NCBI RefSeq assembly: GCF_002833405.1
Contig: NZ_CP025135.1
Location: forward strand, 2,337,501-2,401,500
Direction of reading: 5' to 3'
From: Planococcus sp. MB-3u-03
Lineage (GTDB): Bacteria; Bacillota; Bacilli; Bacillales_A; Planococcaceae
Length of the DNA: 64,000 bases
This document shows positions 27,854-36,394 of the stretch, piece after piece; within the stretch, counting starts at the first letter, position 1; every line of letters begins with the position of its first letter. A program made the position numbers and the translations under genes. The notes under the pieces were generated by a model that did not search any database, had not been told where the DNA came from, and saw only the letters and a program-made list of their open reading frames with translations.

Positions 27854-27943
27854 AGTCGCCTCCCGCTTGGGGCTGGCCTCCCGCAATGAGCTAAGAAGAC
27901 CATTTGTCTCATTGCTTCGGCTTGCCCTTATGCGCGGTTCGTC
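27854..27943 (-). repeat. Structured repeat R1, copy 3
   Basis: A 90-nt unit in inverted orientation; hairpin 27883-27915 with stem GCAATGAG / CTCATTGC in repeat orientation and loop TGGTCTT. Tandem with copy 4 at a 218-nt period. Confidence 0.85.
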
Positions 27944-28071
27944 TTTTAGATTTCATTGATGTGTCTGAAAGACGAAGTGTCGCTGTTTGTGATATTCATC
28001 CACTATTTAGCGATGCTTAGTTGAACTGGCGAGCGATAAGAGTAGTTCACTGATCTTAAGCATCATCAAGC

Positions 28072-28162
28072 AGTCGCCTCCCGCTTAGGGCTGGCCTCTC
28101 GCAATAAGCCAAGAAGACCATTTGTCTTATTACTTCGGCTCGCCCATATGCGCGGTTCGGCT
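28072..28162 (-). repeat. Structured repeat R1, copy 4
   Basis: A 91-nt unit in inverted orientation; hairpin 28101-28133 with stem GTAATAAG / CTTATTGC. Compared with copy 3, a G-C pair has become A-T on both sides. Confidence 0.85.
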
Positions 28163-28368
28163 TTTAGATTTCGTCGAAGTTTTTATGTGAGGGAGTATAT
28201 CTGTTCGTCTATTTCATCCGCTAGTGGTGACGCTTAGTTGGACATGATAATTGCAGAATACTTCGCGACTATTCAATTTAAATTTACAAGACTGTGCAAA
28301 ACTGTTCATGCTAATTTCAGTGACAGATGAATCTCATTTCTACACTAAAGCTAGAGATGGAGCAGAAA

Positions 28369-28397
28369 AGAAAAAACCGCAGCAGCTGCTGCGGTTT
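28369..28397 (-). terminator. Terminator of ATP-grasp gene 1
   Basis: AACCGCAGCAG / CTGCTGCGGTT is followed by T residues on the minus strand and begins at the stop codon. Confidence 0.88.
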
Positions 28398-29646
28398 AGC
28401 TTACTTTTTCTCCTGCGAGATAGCGGGCGAGTACCATGTCTTCCCCGTTTTCTGAGACGACTTCCAGTGTCCGGTTGATCTCACGGATGGTCCCGTTCAG
28501 CTCTTCGGTCGTCTGGCACACGATATTGAAACGGCCCAGCATCTGCGAATAGGAGCCAGTCACCGTAATCTCATCGCCGATTTCGCGTGTCGGCACCCAG
28601 GAAATGACCGATGGAAATTCCAGAATTTCTTCCAAGCCTTTGATTTCACGGATAGTTCCCGGCCCCAAAAGCACCGATAGATTGCAGGACGGATAGCGCA
28701 TGAAACCATCATCGAAATTGCTTATATCATATCTTGAGATGTCTTCCCCAACGGCAAAGTCAATCATCATCTCCAGCAAATTGACGTCAGTCTGGCGTTT
28801 GACAATCTGGTAATGCTGTTCCCCACTCAATCTGTAGCCCATCTCGTAAACAAAGAACTCCCCATTGTCATAAAGCGATTGAATCAACACAAGTCCATTC
28901 TTGAGACCCATTCCTCTCAGCATTTCCCGGATATTGGCGTCATGGAGCGCAATGAATTCAGCGAGATGGCTTGATGGGTAAATCGTTGCGACCGGTAGTG
29001 GCGGGCTTTGGCGGCCTTGGTTATGGACGAAGCGGTCTGTGACAGCGGATAAGACCACTTCCCCATTTTGCAAAGTGTAGTACATTTCAACACCGTGATT
29101 CGTATCGATAAATCGTTCGACAAGCACGCGGCCATGACGCGAAAAACGTCTGGCTTTTTCGACCGCATCGTATAATTCTGCTTCGTTTTGGCAGACAGTG
29201 ATGCCTTTGCTGGCGTAGCTGTCGACGGGTTTGACGATGACTGGATAGCGAACCGGTACTCCATCGTCTTTTTCGTATTGCTCGATGACCGGCACATCGA
29301 AGCGCCGGCAAAATTCCTTAAACTGATCCTTGTTGGAACTTATCTCCAAATGTTCTTTCGTTGCGTAAAATGGCAATTCAAGCCGATCGGTCAGCAATTG
29401 GGCGTTCCACGTATTGATGTCATCAAAAGCCGTCAGTACGCCATCAATTTGCTCTTGACGCGCCATGTCTTCCAAGGCGTCAATATCTGCGGTGCTGATA
29501 TGGTAAGCTTTGTCGGCGTTTTTCTTTGCAGGTGACTCTTCGTTATTATCGGTGACAATTGTATAAAGTCCCATGTTTTTAGCAGTTTCAACAACATCAA
29601 TCATATGCGTAATGCCGCCAAGGATAAGCAGCTTTTTGTTTTCCAC
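28396..29646 (-). CDS. ATP-grasp domain ligase-like protein, paralogue 1
   Basis: The 416-residue protein has a pre-ATP-grasp Rossmann part (VENKKLLILGGITHMIDVVETAKNMG, residues 1-26), then an ATP-grasp fold: KDQFKEFCRRFDVPVIEQYE, YPVIVKPVDSYASKGITVCQNEAEL (about 137-161), RVLVERFIDTNHGVEMYYTLQNGEV, and a C-terminal part of carbamoyl-phosphate-synthase-like type (LVLIQSLYDNGEFFVYEMGYRLSGEQHY). Such enzymes join a carboxylate to an amine through an acyl phosphate. The start is GTG 29646 behind AAGGGGG. It alternates with FemAB-like genes, so I infer a role in making or attaching an amino-acid substituent of a wall polymer. Confidence 0.85.
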   Translation of the reverse strand: MENKKLLILGGITHMIDVVETAKNMGLYTIVTDNNEESPAKKNADKAYHISTADIDALEDMARQEQIDGVLTAFDDINTWNAQLLTDRLELPFYATKEHLEISSNKDQFKEFCRRFDVPVIEQYEKDDGVPVRYPVIVKPVDSYASKGITVCQNEAELYDAVEKARRFSRHGRVLVERFIDTNHGVEMYYTLQNGEVVLSAVTDRFVHNQGRQSPPLPVATIYPSSHLAEFIALHDANIREMLRGMGLKNGLVLIQSLYDNGEFFVYEMGYRLSGEQHYQIVKRQTDVNLLEMMIDFAVGEDISRYDISNFDDGFMRYPSCNLSVLLGPGTIREIKGLEEILEFPSVISWVPTREIGDEITVTGSYSQMLGRFNIVCQTTEELNGTIREINRTLEVVSENGEDMVLARYLAGEKVS

Positions 29647-29807
29647 GGAAACACCCCCTTTGTCTGTTTGGGTACTATTGACTAGACATAACATAGATTC
29701 ACTAAAACAACTGGATATCCTGTTTGTTTGTAGAACAAATTTACCAACCGGGGTATTGATTTGTCAATCTAATAATCAGAAAAATAATTTTCTTCCTATT
29801 TAATATG

Positions 29808-29839
29808 CTTTACCTCTTTTAACCCGAAGAGCATAGTGT
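29808..29839 (+). promoter_or_regulatory. Activator-type promoter of FemAB paralogue 4 (paired boxes)
   Basis: Plus strand: CTTTACC (29808-29814), three bases, TTTAACC (29818-29824), nine bases, TAGTGT (29834-29839). It resembles the four minus-strand copies but with one base less between the boxes. Confidence 0.55.
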
Positions 29840-29882
29840 GAAAACAGAAATAACCCCATATATTTTAAGGAGGAAAAGTGCC

Positions 29883-30872
29883 ATGGTAGTACCTACAAAA
29901 CAAGCGGTTCCGGACATTTTCTTTACGCCTGAATGGAACAAAGCATATGCCGAACATGAAGGCGGTGAGTTTCACCAGTTCGAATGGAAAAGTGAGCGGG
30001 GCCATATTATCTACCCGTTCATTCGGCGCCCGGTGCCGCTATTGGAAGGTTGGTTCGATACAATTACCGCTTTCGGCCAAAGTGGGCCAGTCATTGTGAC
30101 TGCACGGCAAGAAGAGCGCAGCGCTTTAGTGGATGAGTTTGATACGGCATTCCAGAGTTACTGCGAACAGCATCGCATCGTTTCTGAATACATCCGCTTC
30201 AGTTCCTGGATCAACAATGCGCAAGACTTTTCCCCGCATTATGGCCTGGATATGCGCGGCATCGTCATGTATATCGATTTGACGGTCGACGATCCGTTTC
30301 TCCATGAATTCTCATCGGCTGCCCGCCAGCAAGTGCGGCGCGCGTTGAAAAACGGCGTGACAGTGGAATATGATTTCACCGGAGACACATTGGATGATTT
30401 TTGCCGGTTGTACAGCCTCACTGCTGAACGCAATGAATTCCCAGAACATTATCTATTCGAACCTGAAATGTTAAAAGAATCTTTCAAGCATCTAGAAGGC
30501 AAGCAATTTCTGCTCAATGCAAAATACGACGGCAAAACCGTCTCTTCCGCGCTGATCGTCCATCACGGCGATTATATGCATTATCATTTGGTCGCAAACG
30601 ATCCCGTTTATTTCAGCTGTGCCGGAAATTCACTGATCATGGCGGAAGCATGCCGCTATGGAAAAGAGCATGGATTTTCCCAATTTCATTTGGGCGGCGC
30701 CTCGACAGATGCCCTTTACCGCTTTAAACGGCGTTTCACCAAAACACAACCGCTTGAAATCTTGACCGGCAAACGCATCCGCAACAGCGATATGTACGGC
30801 AGGCTGACCGAGCTGAAAAGACTCCAATATGGCATCGAAAACACTGGTCATTTCCCTTTATACCGGGGATAA
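29883..30872 (+). CDS. FemAB-like/GNAT-fold aminoacyltransferase-like protein, paralogue 4
   Basis: The 329-residue protein has the same fold and motif order as the operon of three but is more diverged (PEWNKAYAEHEGGEFHQFEW, HIIYPFIRRPVP, ITAFGQSGP, SEYIRFSSWINNAQDFSPHYGLD, SAARQQVRRALKNGVTVEYDF, TAERNEFPEHYLFEPEML, FSQFHLGGASTDALYRFKRRF). The C-terminal GGG of the others is GGA here. ATG 29883 has AAGGAGG upstream. It lies between two divergent/convergent ATP-grasp genes, suggesting a working pair. Confidence 0.78.
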   Translation: MVVPTKQAVPDIFFTPEWNKAYAEHEGGEFHQFEWKSERGHIIYPFIRRPVPLLEGWFDTITAFGQSGPVIVTARQEERSALVDEFDTAFQSYCEQHRIVSEYIRFSSWINNAQDFSPHYGLDMRGIVMYIDLTVDDPFLHEFSSAARQQVRRALKNGVTVEYDFTGDTLDDFCRLYSLTAERNEFPEHYLFEPEMLKESFKHLEGKQFLLNAKYDGKTVSSALIVHHGDYMHYHLVANDPVYFSCAGNSLIMAEACRYGKEHGFSQFHLGGASTDALYRFKRRFTKTQPLEILTGKRIRNSDMYGRLTELKRLQYGIENTGHFPLYRG

Positions 30873-30913
30873 AAAAAGCGCTGGACCCGAAATTGGGGTC
30901 TGGCGCTTTTGTG
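30872..30913. terminator. Bidirectional terminator between FemAB 4 and ATP-grasp 2
   Basis: AAAAGCGCTGGACCC / GGGTCTGGCGCTTTT forms a long stem between the convergent genes, with A and T runs on each side. Confidence 0.88.
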
Positions 30914-30969
30914 TTGTTTAAAGCATAAAGAAACAGCGGAAAATGGTCCCCACTGTCTGATCTTTATCA

Positions 30970-32196
30970 TCAAGATGCATTTACTTTTGCTGGCTGGAAA
31001 CGGGCCATGATCATATCACTGCCACCTTCAGAGCGTATTTCCAGTGTCCTGTAGATCCGTTCGATGGTTTCCAGAAGCGCCTGCTGAGATTTTGCGACCA
31101 CATTGAACCGGCCAAACATTTGCGAATAAGAACCCGTCCGCTCGATTACTTCGCCTTCGGAACGGTTGATGACGCAGGAAACCACTTCCGGCATTGCTTT
31201 CACTGCTTCCAAGCCGCGAATTTCCGTAATTGTGCCTGGACCGAGCAAAATAGGCAAATTGGCAGAAGGATACGGCATCGGTGCGTGATCGAATTGCTCG
31301 ATTGGATGACTGTCCGTATTTTCGCCAACCGAGAAATCGAGCATCATTTCCAGTAAATGGACGCCTGTCTGCTTATGGATAATATGATAATGCTGCTCTC
31401 CGCTAAAACGGAAGCCCATCTCGTATACATAGATTTTGCCGCCGCTGTACATCGTTTGAATAAACACCAAGCCATTTCTAATGCCCATATTGCAGATCAT
31501 ATTTCGCACCGCAGGATCGACTTCCTTTATATATTGCGGCTGATGTTGCGAAGGAAACAGCATCGCCACAGGAAGCGGCGGGTGTTCTTTTGATTGCTTA
31601 TAAGTGAAGCGGTCAGTAACGGCAGTCAGGACGAGATGGCCATCCCGCGCAGTATAGAATGCCTGGACGCCGATGTCTGAATCAACAAAGCGCTCGAGCA
31701 TAATTTTCCCCGATTTCGATTCCCCGACTGCCTTTCGGACCCCCTTTGTGAGTTCCTCTTCCTCATAACACACCGTGATTCCTTTGCTTGCATAGCTGTC
31801 GACCGGCTTGACGATGACCGGAAATTCCACCACAGGGAGCTCAGGGTCCTGAACCGGGTCACATTCGTATTCTTCAATGACCGGCACACCAAATGTCCGG
31901 CAATATTCCTTGAAACGGTCTTTATGCGAAGTGATTTCGAGCTGTGCAGGCGTGGCATAAAACGGCAAATGGAGCGTTTTGCACAATGCGACTGCATGCC
32001 ATGTGTTGATATCGTCAAAAGCAGTGAACACGCCATCGATTCGCTCTCTCCTGCCGATTTCAGCAAGCTTCCGGATATCTGCAGTACTGATGTCATACGA
32101 TTGGTCGGCAATTTTCTTCGCTGGCGAACCGACCATATTGTCGGTGACGATTGTGTAGTAGCCCATGCGTTTGGCTGTCTCTACCACATTGACCAT
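30970..32196 (-). CDS. ATP-grasp ligase-like protein, paralogue 2, start disrupted by a frameshift
   Basis: The 408 residues open from ATG 32196 are highly similar to paralogue 1 (VNVVETAKRMGYYTIVTDN, KDRFKEYCRTFGVPVIEEYE, FPVIVKPVDSYASKGITVCYEEEEL, LVFIQTMYSGGKIYVYEMGFRFSGEQHY). The first 11-14 residues of the Rossmann strand (KILILGGTFH) are also encoded in this frame just upstream, but without a start. A consensus ribosome site (GGAGGG, six bases) precedes ATG 32237 in another frame, which ends at a TAA after six codons. One extra A in the A run at 32225-32230 would restore M-D-K-R-K-I-L-I-L-G-G. The gene is therefore probably frameshifted, phase-variable, or affected by a sequencing error. 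Confidence 0.82.
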   Translation of the reverse strand: MVNVVETAKRMGYYTIVTDNMVGSPAKKIADQSYDISTADIRKLAEIGRRERIDGVFTAFDDINTWHAVALCKTLHLPFYATPAQLEITSHKDRFKEYCRTFGVPVIEEYECDPVQDPELPVVEFPVIVKPVDSYASKGITVCYEEEELTKGVRKAVGESKSGKIMLERFVDSDIGVQAFYTARDGHLVLTAVTDRFTYKQSKEHPPLPVAMLFPSQHQPQYIKEVDPAVRNMICNMGIRNGLVFIQTMYSGGKIYVYEMGFRFSGEQHYHIIHKQTGVHLLEMMLDFSVGENTDSHPIEQFDHAPMPYPSANLPILLGPGTITEIRGLEAVKAMPEVVSCVINRSEGEVIERTGSYSQMFGRFNVVAKSQQALLETIERIYRTLEIRSEGGSDMIMARFQPAKVNAS

Positions 32197-32385
32197 ATGG
32201 AATGTGCCGCCAAGGATTAAAATTTTCTTTTATCCATCTAAAACCCTCCACTTCGCAAATATCATGTACATATAGTATAAGTTCTAATACAAAATAACTA
32301 AATAACTCGATAAGCGTAATACAAAAAATACCAATTAAAAGCAGAAACGTCAATAAAAATCTGAAAATTCAGGTATAAACTCCTT

Positions 32386-33909
32386 TTAAGTTAAAGGCGT
32401 CGTATGTGACACCATCCAACTCTTATCGCTCCTATTGTAGTAGGCGGTGATTTTATAGCCGATTCCTGCAGGCGCCAGTACGCCTTCACTTCCCGGCCGG
32501 TTATTGACCTTAGCGTTATCGCAGACGAGCCGCACTTCCTGTCCGCCGCTGTGTTCGACGAAGATTTCCACTTCTTCGCTGAATTTATGGGTCGGGGCTG
32601 GCGGCAGTTTGACGGTTTCCGCTTCGGACGCCCCGTTTTTCTTATTGACTGTCATGCGCGGCTCGTCTTTCATATCGATCGGCGAGCGCCCGCCTTCAGG
32701 CACATATTGATGCAATCGCCCGTTGTAAAGGATGCTCGTCGTATCGTATTGGTATTCTTCATTATATAAAGAAGTGATCGAGGCAAGGCCGTCGCCCATG
32801 CCGTCGCGCGGTTTCGCGAGGAGCGGCTCGATGATGCTGAGCCCTGCCGCATAATCGAGCAAGACATTGGCATAGCCATTGTTTTCGAAATAGCTATGGT
32901 TGATGCTGCCGGAATACGCTGGCGTCGTATTGATTGCGCCGCTGCCGATATGGATGCCCGAGATACCGTTCGAATCGAAATTGCCGCCTTGGATATGGTG
33001 GCCATAAAGCCCGCGCACCATCAGACCGGTCGCTGCGTTGCCGACAAAATGGCAATCGTAAATCCCGTAGACATTATTATCGCTGCCGCGGTCCGTCTGC
33101 AATCCGCAGCCGAGATGGATTTTATACGGCGTTCCCGGTGAAATGGTTTCTTTCAAAGGTGGCGACACCGTAATACTGCGCGGGCCAACTTCATCGATGT
33201 GGTAGACAGACCCTTCCCCGGAGCCCACTTTGAAATAAGCGCCGACATGGACGTCACGCGCGGCTGGGTCGAGCCTCATGAATGAAATATTCGTCCCCCG
33301 CCCTGAAGCCCCGCTCCCTTCGATGACCGAGCCATTTTGCGAAAACTGGCACAGCCGGTCGAACACACATAAATTATTATTGCCTTCTTCTAGAATCTGC
33401 AAGCCGTGGACCGATCCCCACATGAACGCGGCGCCTGAGAATAATTTATCGCGGATTTCACTTGCGACCATGCATACTTTGGCCAGTTGTGTATAGCCGT
33501 TTTCGGGGTCAGTCCCCATGAACTGGATGCCTTTGACCGAACCGCTGCCACCACGCATGCGCACCAAATAATCCATCGGTTCAGACGGTGCGATGCGTGT
33601 CGTCTCAGAACTATGCCCGATCCACGATACAGCTGCCCCCATGCCCCATTCCGGCACTTCGATGGGACCGCTGATGCGATACAATCCTGGTGGAAAGAAT
33701 AGATTGCCGCCTTTACTCGTGCCATATGCGGCATCGATCGCTTTTTGCAGCGCTTTCCGGTCATCGGCTTTGCCGTCGCCGATCGCTCCGTATGATTTCA
33801 CGTTGAATAATTGGTCTGCAGTCTTTTTCGGACTCCACATTTCGCGGACGATATCCTCTTTATTGCGCGGAAGCAATTCTTTCTCCCTCGGTTTTTTCCA
33901 AAATGCCAT
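32386..33909 (-). CDS. Right-handed beta-helix (pectate lyase superfamily) protein
   Basis: The 507-residue protein has the N-terminal signature of the Pect-lyase_RHGA_epim family, FNVKSYGAIGDGKADDRKALQKAIDAA (about 37-63), followed by GGNLFFPPGLYRISGPIEVP and many short repeats typical of a parallel beta-helix (NNVYGIYDCHFVGNAATGLMVRGL, GNFDSNGISGIHIGSGAI). No signal peptide is seen at the N-terminus (MAFWKKPREKELLPRN), which is unusual for a surface enzyme. It may modify or bind the local polysaccharide. It is monocistronic, behind a paired-box promoter at 33949-33981. Confidence 0.85.
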   Translation of the reverse strand: MAFWKKPREKELLPRNKEDIVREMWSPKKTADQLFNVKSYGAIGDGKADDRKALQKAIDAAYGTSKGGNLFFPPGLYRISGPIEVPEWGMGAAVSWIGHSSETTRIAPSEPMDYLVRMRGGSGSVKGIQFMGTDPENGYTQLAKVCMVASEIRDKLFSGAAFMWGSVHGLQILEEGNNNLCVFDRLCQFSQNGSVIEGSGASGRGTNISFMRLDPAARDVHVGAYFKVGSGEGSVYHIDEVGPRSITVSPPLKETISPGTPYKIHLGCGLQTDRGSDNNVYGIYDCHFVGNAATGLMVRGLYGHHIQGGNFDSNGISGIHIGSGAINTTPAYSGSINHSYFENNGYANVLLDYAAGLSIIEPLLAKPRDGMGDGLASITSLYNEEYQYDTTSILYNGRLHQYVPEGGRSPIDMKDEPRMTVNKKNGASEAETVKLPPAPTHKFSEEVEIFVEHSGGQEVRLVCDNAKVNNRPGSEGVLAPAGIGYKITAYYNRSDKSWMVSHTTPLT

Positions 33910-33948
33910 GATTGTGCCGCCCCTTTGTTCACTGAATGTCGTACGACG

Positions 33949-33981
33949 ATTCTACCTGCTAAATGTTAAAAAACGGTTAAA
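33949..33981 (-). promoter_or_regulatory. Activator-type promoter of the beta-helix gene (paired boxes)
   Basis: Minus strand: TTTAACC (33975-33981), four bases, TTTAACA (33964-33970), nine bases, TAGAAT (33949-33954), about 40 bases before the ATG. It matches the other members of the set in both spacings. Confidence 0.72.
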
Positions 33982-33995
33982 AAATTTTAAAATGA

Positions 33996-34037
33996 AAAAC
34001 AGCTCCCAATAACCGGAGTTGTGCCGGCGAGAGCTGC
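33996..34037 (-). terminator. Terminator of the amidase operon
   Basis: On the minus strand CAGCTC ... GAGCTG encloses a CCGG/CCGG stem and is followed by five T, just after the amidase stop. Confidence 0.75.
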
Positions 34038-34049
34038 CCATGAAAAGTT

Positions 34050-35462
34050 CTATTTTACTAAGGTCGGTGCATGGCCTTTCATCAATTCCATTCGTTCAAT
34101 CAGTGCCGCTGCCCGCAGCACTTTCTCTTCTTCAAAAGCCGGACCCATGATCTGCAATCCTACTGGCAAGCCGTCTTTCACCCCCACTGGAATGCTGAGT
34201 GCCGGTAAGCCGGTCAGATTTCCCGGCCCCGTAAAGCGGATTACTTCATCCAAGAAACTTAATTCCTGGCCGTTGACATCCACTGTCTGTGAACCGATCG
34301 GCGGCGCGAGGAACGGCAGGGTCGGGCTGATCAGCACATCGACGCTGTCAAACGCCGCGGCGAATTCCAGATCGAGTTTCCGCCGGATCTGCTGGGACTG
34401 GACGTAATCGACGCCGCTCATCAATTCTCCGACTTCCAGTAAAAAGCGCACGTCTTCGCCGAATTTCTCCGGCGATTTCAATAAATTCGCATGATGCACA
34501 GCGCTCGCTTCTGTCGTGATCGTCACGAGCTCCGCAAATTCCGCCTGCTTCAAGGACGGAATACTGACAGGCTTAATGACCGCGCCCGCATCTTCCAACT
34601 GTTTCAACACAAGCCGCACTTGTTCATCCACGCGGCTATCGACGTTTTTAAAGAAATATTCCTCCTCAACGCCGATGACTAGATCTTTCGCATCGCTTTC
34701 CAATAAACCTGAGAAATTCTTCGCCTGGCGGTCGATCGAAGTCGGGTCTTTCGGATCGTAACCGCTTAATAATTCCAATAGTAACGCCGCATCGTACACC
34801 GTCTTTGTCATCGGCCCGATATGATCGAGCGACCAGGCGAGCGGGAAGCAGCCGTATTTCGAAATGCGCCCATGGGTCGGCTTGAGCCCGATAATGCCGC
34901 AGCTGGATGCCGGGATGCGGATCGAGCCGCCCGTATCCGTTCCGAGCGACGCAATCGACATATGGGAAGCCACCGCAGCACCCGATCCGCCGCTGGAGCC
35001 GCCTGGAATCTTCGTTAGGTCCCACGGGTTTTTGCACGGCCCGAAATGCGGATTGGTCGTCGTCGCGCCCCACGCATATTCGTGCATATTGAGCTTGCCG
35101 GTGAATGTCACACCCGACATCTTCAATTTCGAGACGACCGTCGCATCGAAATCCGCCACGAACTCACTGTGGATGCTCGATCCCATCGTCGCCTTCTCGC
35201 CTTTAAAATACAGAATATCTTTTAGTGCCATCGGTATCCCATGAAGCGCGCCGCGATAATTGCCGCTTTGGATTTCCTGTTCAGCCTGGGCGGCAGCTTC
35301 TAGTGCTTGTTCCTTTTGCACGCTTATATACGCATTGATGTCCCCGTCGTACAAATCGACGTTTGCCAATACCCGCTCCGTCAACTCGACAGGCGACACC
35401 TGTTTCGATTGGATGAGCGGCGCCAGTTCCCCGATGGATTTCTGCGCGAGTTCATTGCTCAT
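34050..35462 (-). CDS. Amidase signature family hydrolase
   Basis: The 470-residue protein has the full amidase signature: Lys in GIPMALKDILYFKGE (about 83), cis-Ser in PGGSSGGSGAAV (about 158-159) and the nucleophile Ser in GTDTGGSIRIPASSCGIIGLKPTHG (about 180). The length and the N-terminal helical part (IGELAPLIQSKQVSPVELTERVL) are like GatA and AtzE. It hydrolyses an amide of unknown identity. The ATG has GGAGG upstream and overlaps the stop of a 59-residue ORF by four bases, so both are coupled. As GatB is absent here, transamidation of tRNA is unlikely. Confidence 0.92.
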   Translation of the reverse strand: MSNELAQKSIGELAPLIQSKQVSPVELTERVLANVDLYDGDINAYISVQKEQALEAAAQAEQEIQSGNYRGALHGIPMALKDILYFKGEKATMGSSIHSEFVADFDATVVSKLKMSGVTFTGKLNMHEYAWGATTTNPHFGPCKNPWDLTKIPGGSSGGSGAAVASHMSIASLGTDTGGSIRIPASSCGIIGLKPTHGRISKYGCFPLAWSLDHIGPMTKTVYDAALLLELLSGYDPKDPTSIDRQAKNFSGLLESDAKDLVIGVEEEYFFKNVDSRVDEQVRLVLKQLEDAGAVIKPVSIPSLKQAEFAELVTITTEASAVHHANLLKSPEKFGEDVRFLLEVGELMSGVDYVQSQQIRRKLDLEFAAAFDSVDVLISPTLPFLAPPIGSQTVDVNGQELSFLDEVIRFTGPGNLTGLPALSIPVGVKDGLPVGLQIMGPAFEEEKVLRAAALIERMELMKGHAPTLVK

Positions 35463-35638
35463 TTCTGCTCACCTCCGGGAATATGCGTCAAGGCCATATC
35501 CAGGTCTTTCAATTGTTCCTGGTTCACCGTCTTGCGCAGCTCCTCGAATCCTGCCATCTGGCCGGCGAGCATTTCTTTATGATGATCCGGGACGTTGATG
35601 CCTTTCCTCTCCAAAACTTCGTGAATGTCGAACGCCAC
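35459..35638 (-). CDS. Small protein coupled to the amidase (possible AtzG/GatC-like partner)
   Basis: This frame encodes 59 residues (AFDIHEVLERKGI..., ending IPGGEQK). It opens at GTG 35638 with GGGGGA five bases upstream; I found no in-frame ATG. Its stop overlaps the amidase start (ATGA), and the amidase ribosome site lies within its last codons. The product is mainly helical and charged. In AtzE and GatA systems a small helical protein encoded directly upstream (AtzG, GatC) stabilises the amidase; by position and size this could be such a partner. I cannot show homology by eye. Confidence 0.6.
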   Translation of the reverse strand: MAFDIHEVLERKGINVPDHHKEMLAGQMAGFEELRKTVNQEQLKDLDMALTHIPGGEQK

Positions 35639-35780
35639 ATGAATCCCCCATTCCTGAATTTTTTCTGAGGTGTAGGTCCTGCTGATTACCGACAGTTTAC
35701 CATTCTTCTGTGTAAATTAACAGATTGTTCTGAAATCAAATAGTTTGCAATCGAATTTAAAAGCAGTGATTAGAAAAGCT

Positions 35781-35930
35781 TCCGCTTTTCGACTGCGTTG
35801 CAGGGGCACGCTTTCCGGAGGGCTCGCATTGAGCCGCTTCGTCGCTGCGCTCCTGCAGGGTCTCAATTGTCTCGCTATTCCTCCCGGAGTCGGCCCCTTC
35901 CACTCCGTCTTTAGTTTTAGAGTGGAAGAT
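35781..35930 (+). repeat. Interspersed repeat family R2, copy B
   Basis: It shares about 80 nearly identical nucleotides with copy C (minus, 45192-45326), including CTTTCCGGAGGGCTCGCATT and TGCAGGGTCTCAATTGTCTC. The ends carry gene-like AGTTTTAGAG tails. No protein is expected. Confidence 0.85.
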
Positions 35931-36155
35931 AAATTTTCAATCCACTCAATATAGAATATAAAAAGGCATCATACTTTGTATCTCCAGACATCGTGACCGA
36001 GATATTTGTAATTGCTAGTCCTAGTCCACCAACAAATTTTCGATTCAAGCCTCTATATGCCAGGTGGTATGGGCCGGGAAGCGATTTCCCCGCTAGCCGG
36101 CAACTCCATATAGAAGTAGATTTAGTTAAACACACCCGAATTGACGAAGTCTTTT

Positions 36156-36247
36156 AGCCGACCGGCGCTAAGGGTGAGCCGATGCCGAAAGACAGGCGCT
36201 CTTACTGGCTTTCGGCAAGAGGCCAACTCAAAGCCAGGAGGCGACTA
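36156..36247 (+). repeat. Structured repeat R1, copy 5
   Basis: A single unit with hairpin 36184-36216: stem GCCGAAAG / CTTTCGGC, perfectly paired and different at several positions from the other copies. It is preceded by the box GGGAAGCGATTTCCCC ... GCCGGCAACTCCATATAG at about 36075-36118, which also precedes copies 6-8. Confidence 0.82.
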
Positions 36248-36348
36248 CCAAAATGAAGCTTAAATGGCACTCAGGAACAATTCCACTATTAATACCCTGC
36301 ATGCTTCCTTTAATTCTGCCCTGGAAAACCCTTCAGCAATTAGCCAAC

Positions 36349-36381
36349 AAAAAAAGAAGACACAGCCAAGGCCGCATCTTC
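36349..36381 (-). terminator. Terminator of the SDR gene
   Basis: On the minus strand GAAGA ... GCC-TT-GGC ... TCTTC is followed by seven T shortly after the stop codon at 36395. Confidence 0.75.
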
Positions 36382-36394
36382 TATCAACTACTAT

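Noticed and set aside
34050..35462. GatA of the tRNA amidotransferase
   Set aside because: No GatB or recognisable GatC is adjacent; the amidase is better described as a stand-alone or AtzE-like enzyme.
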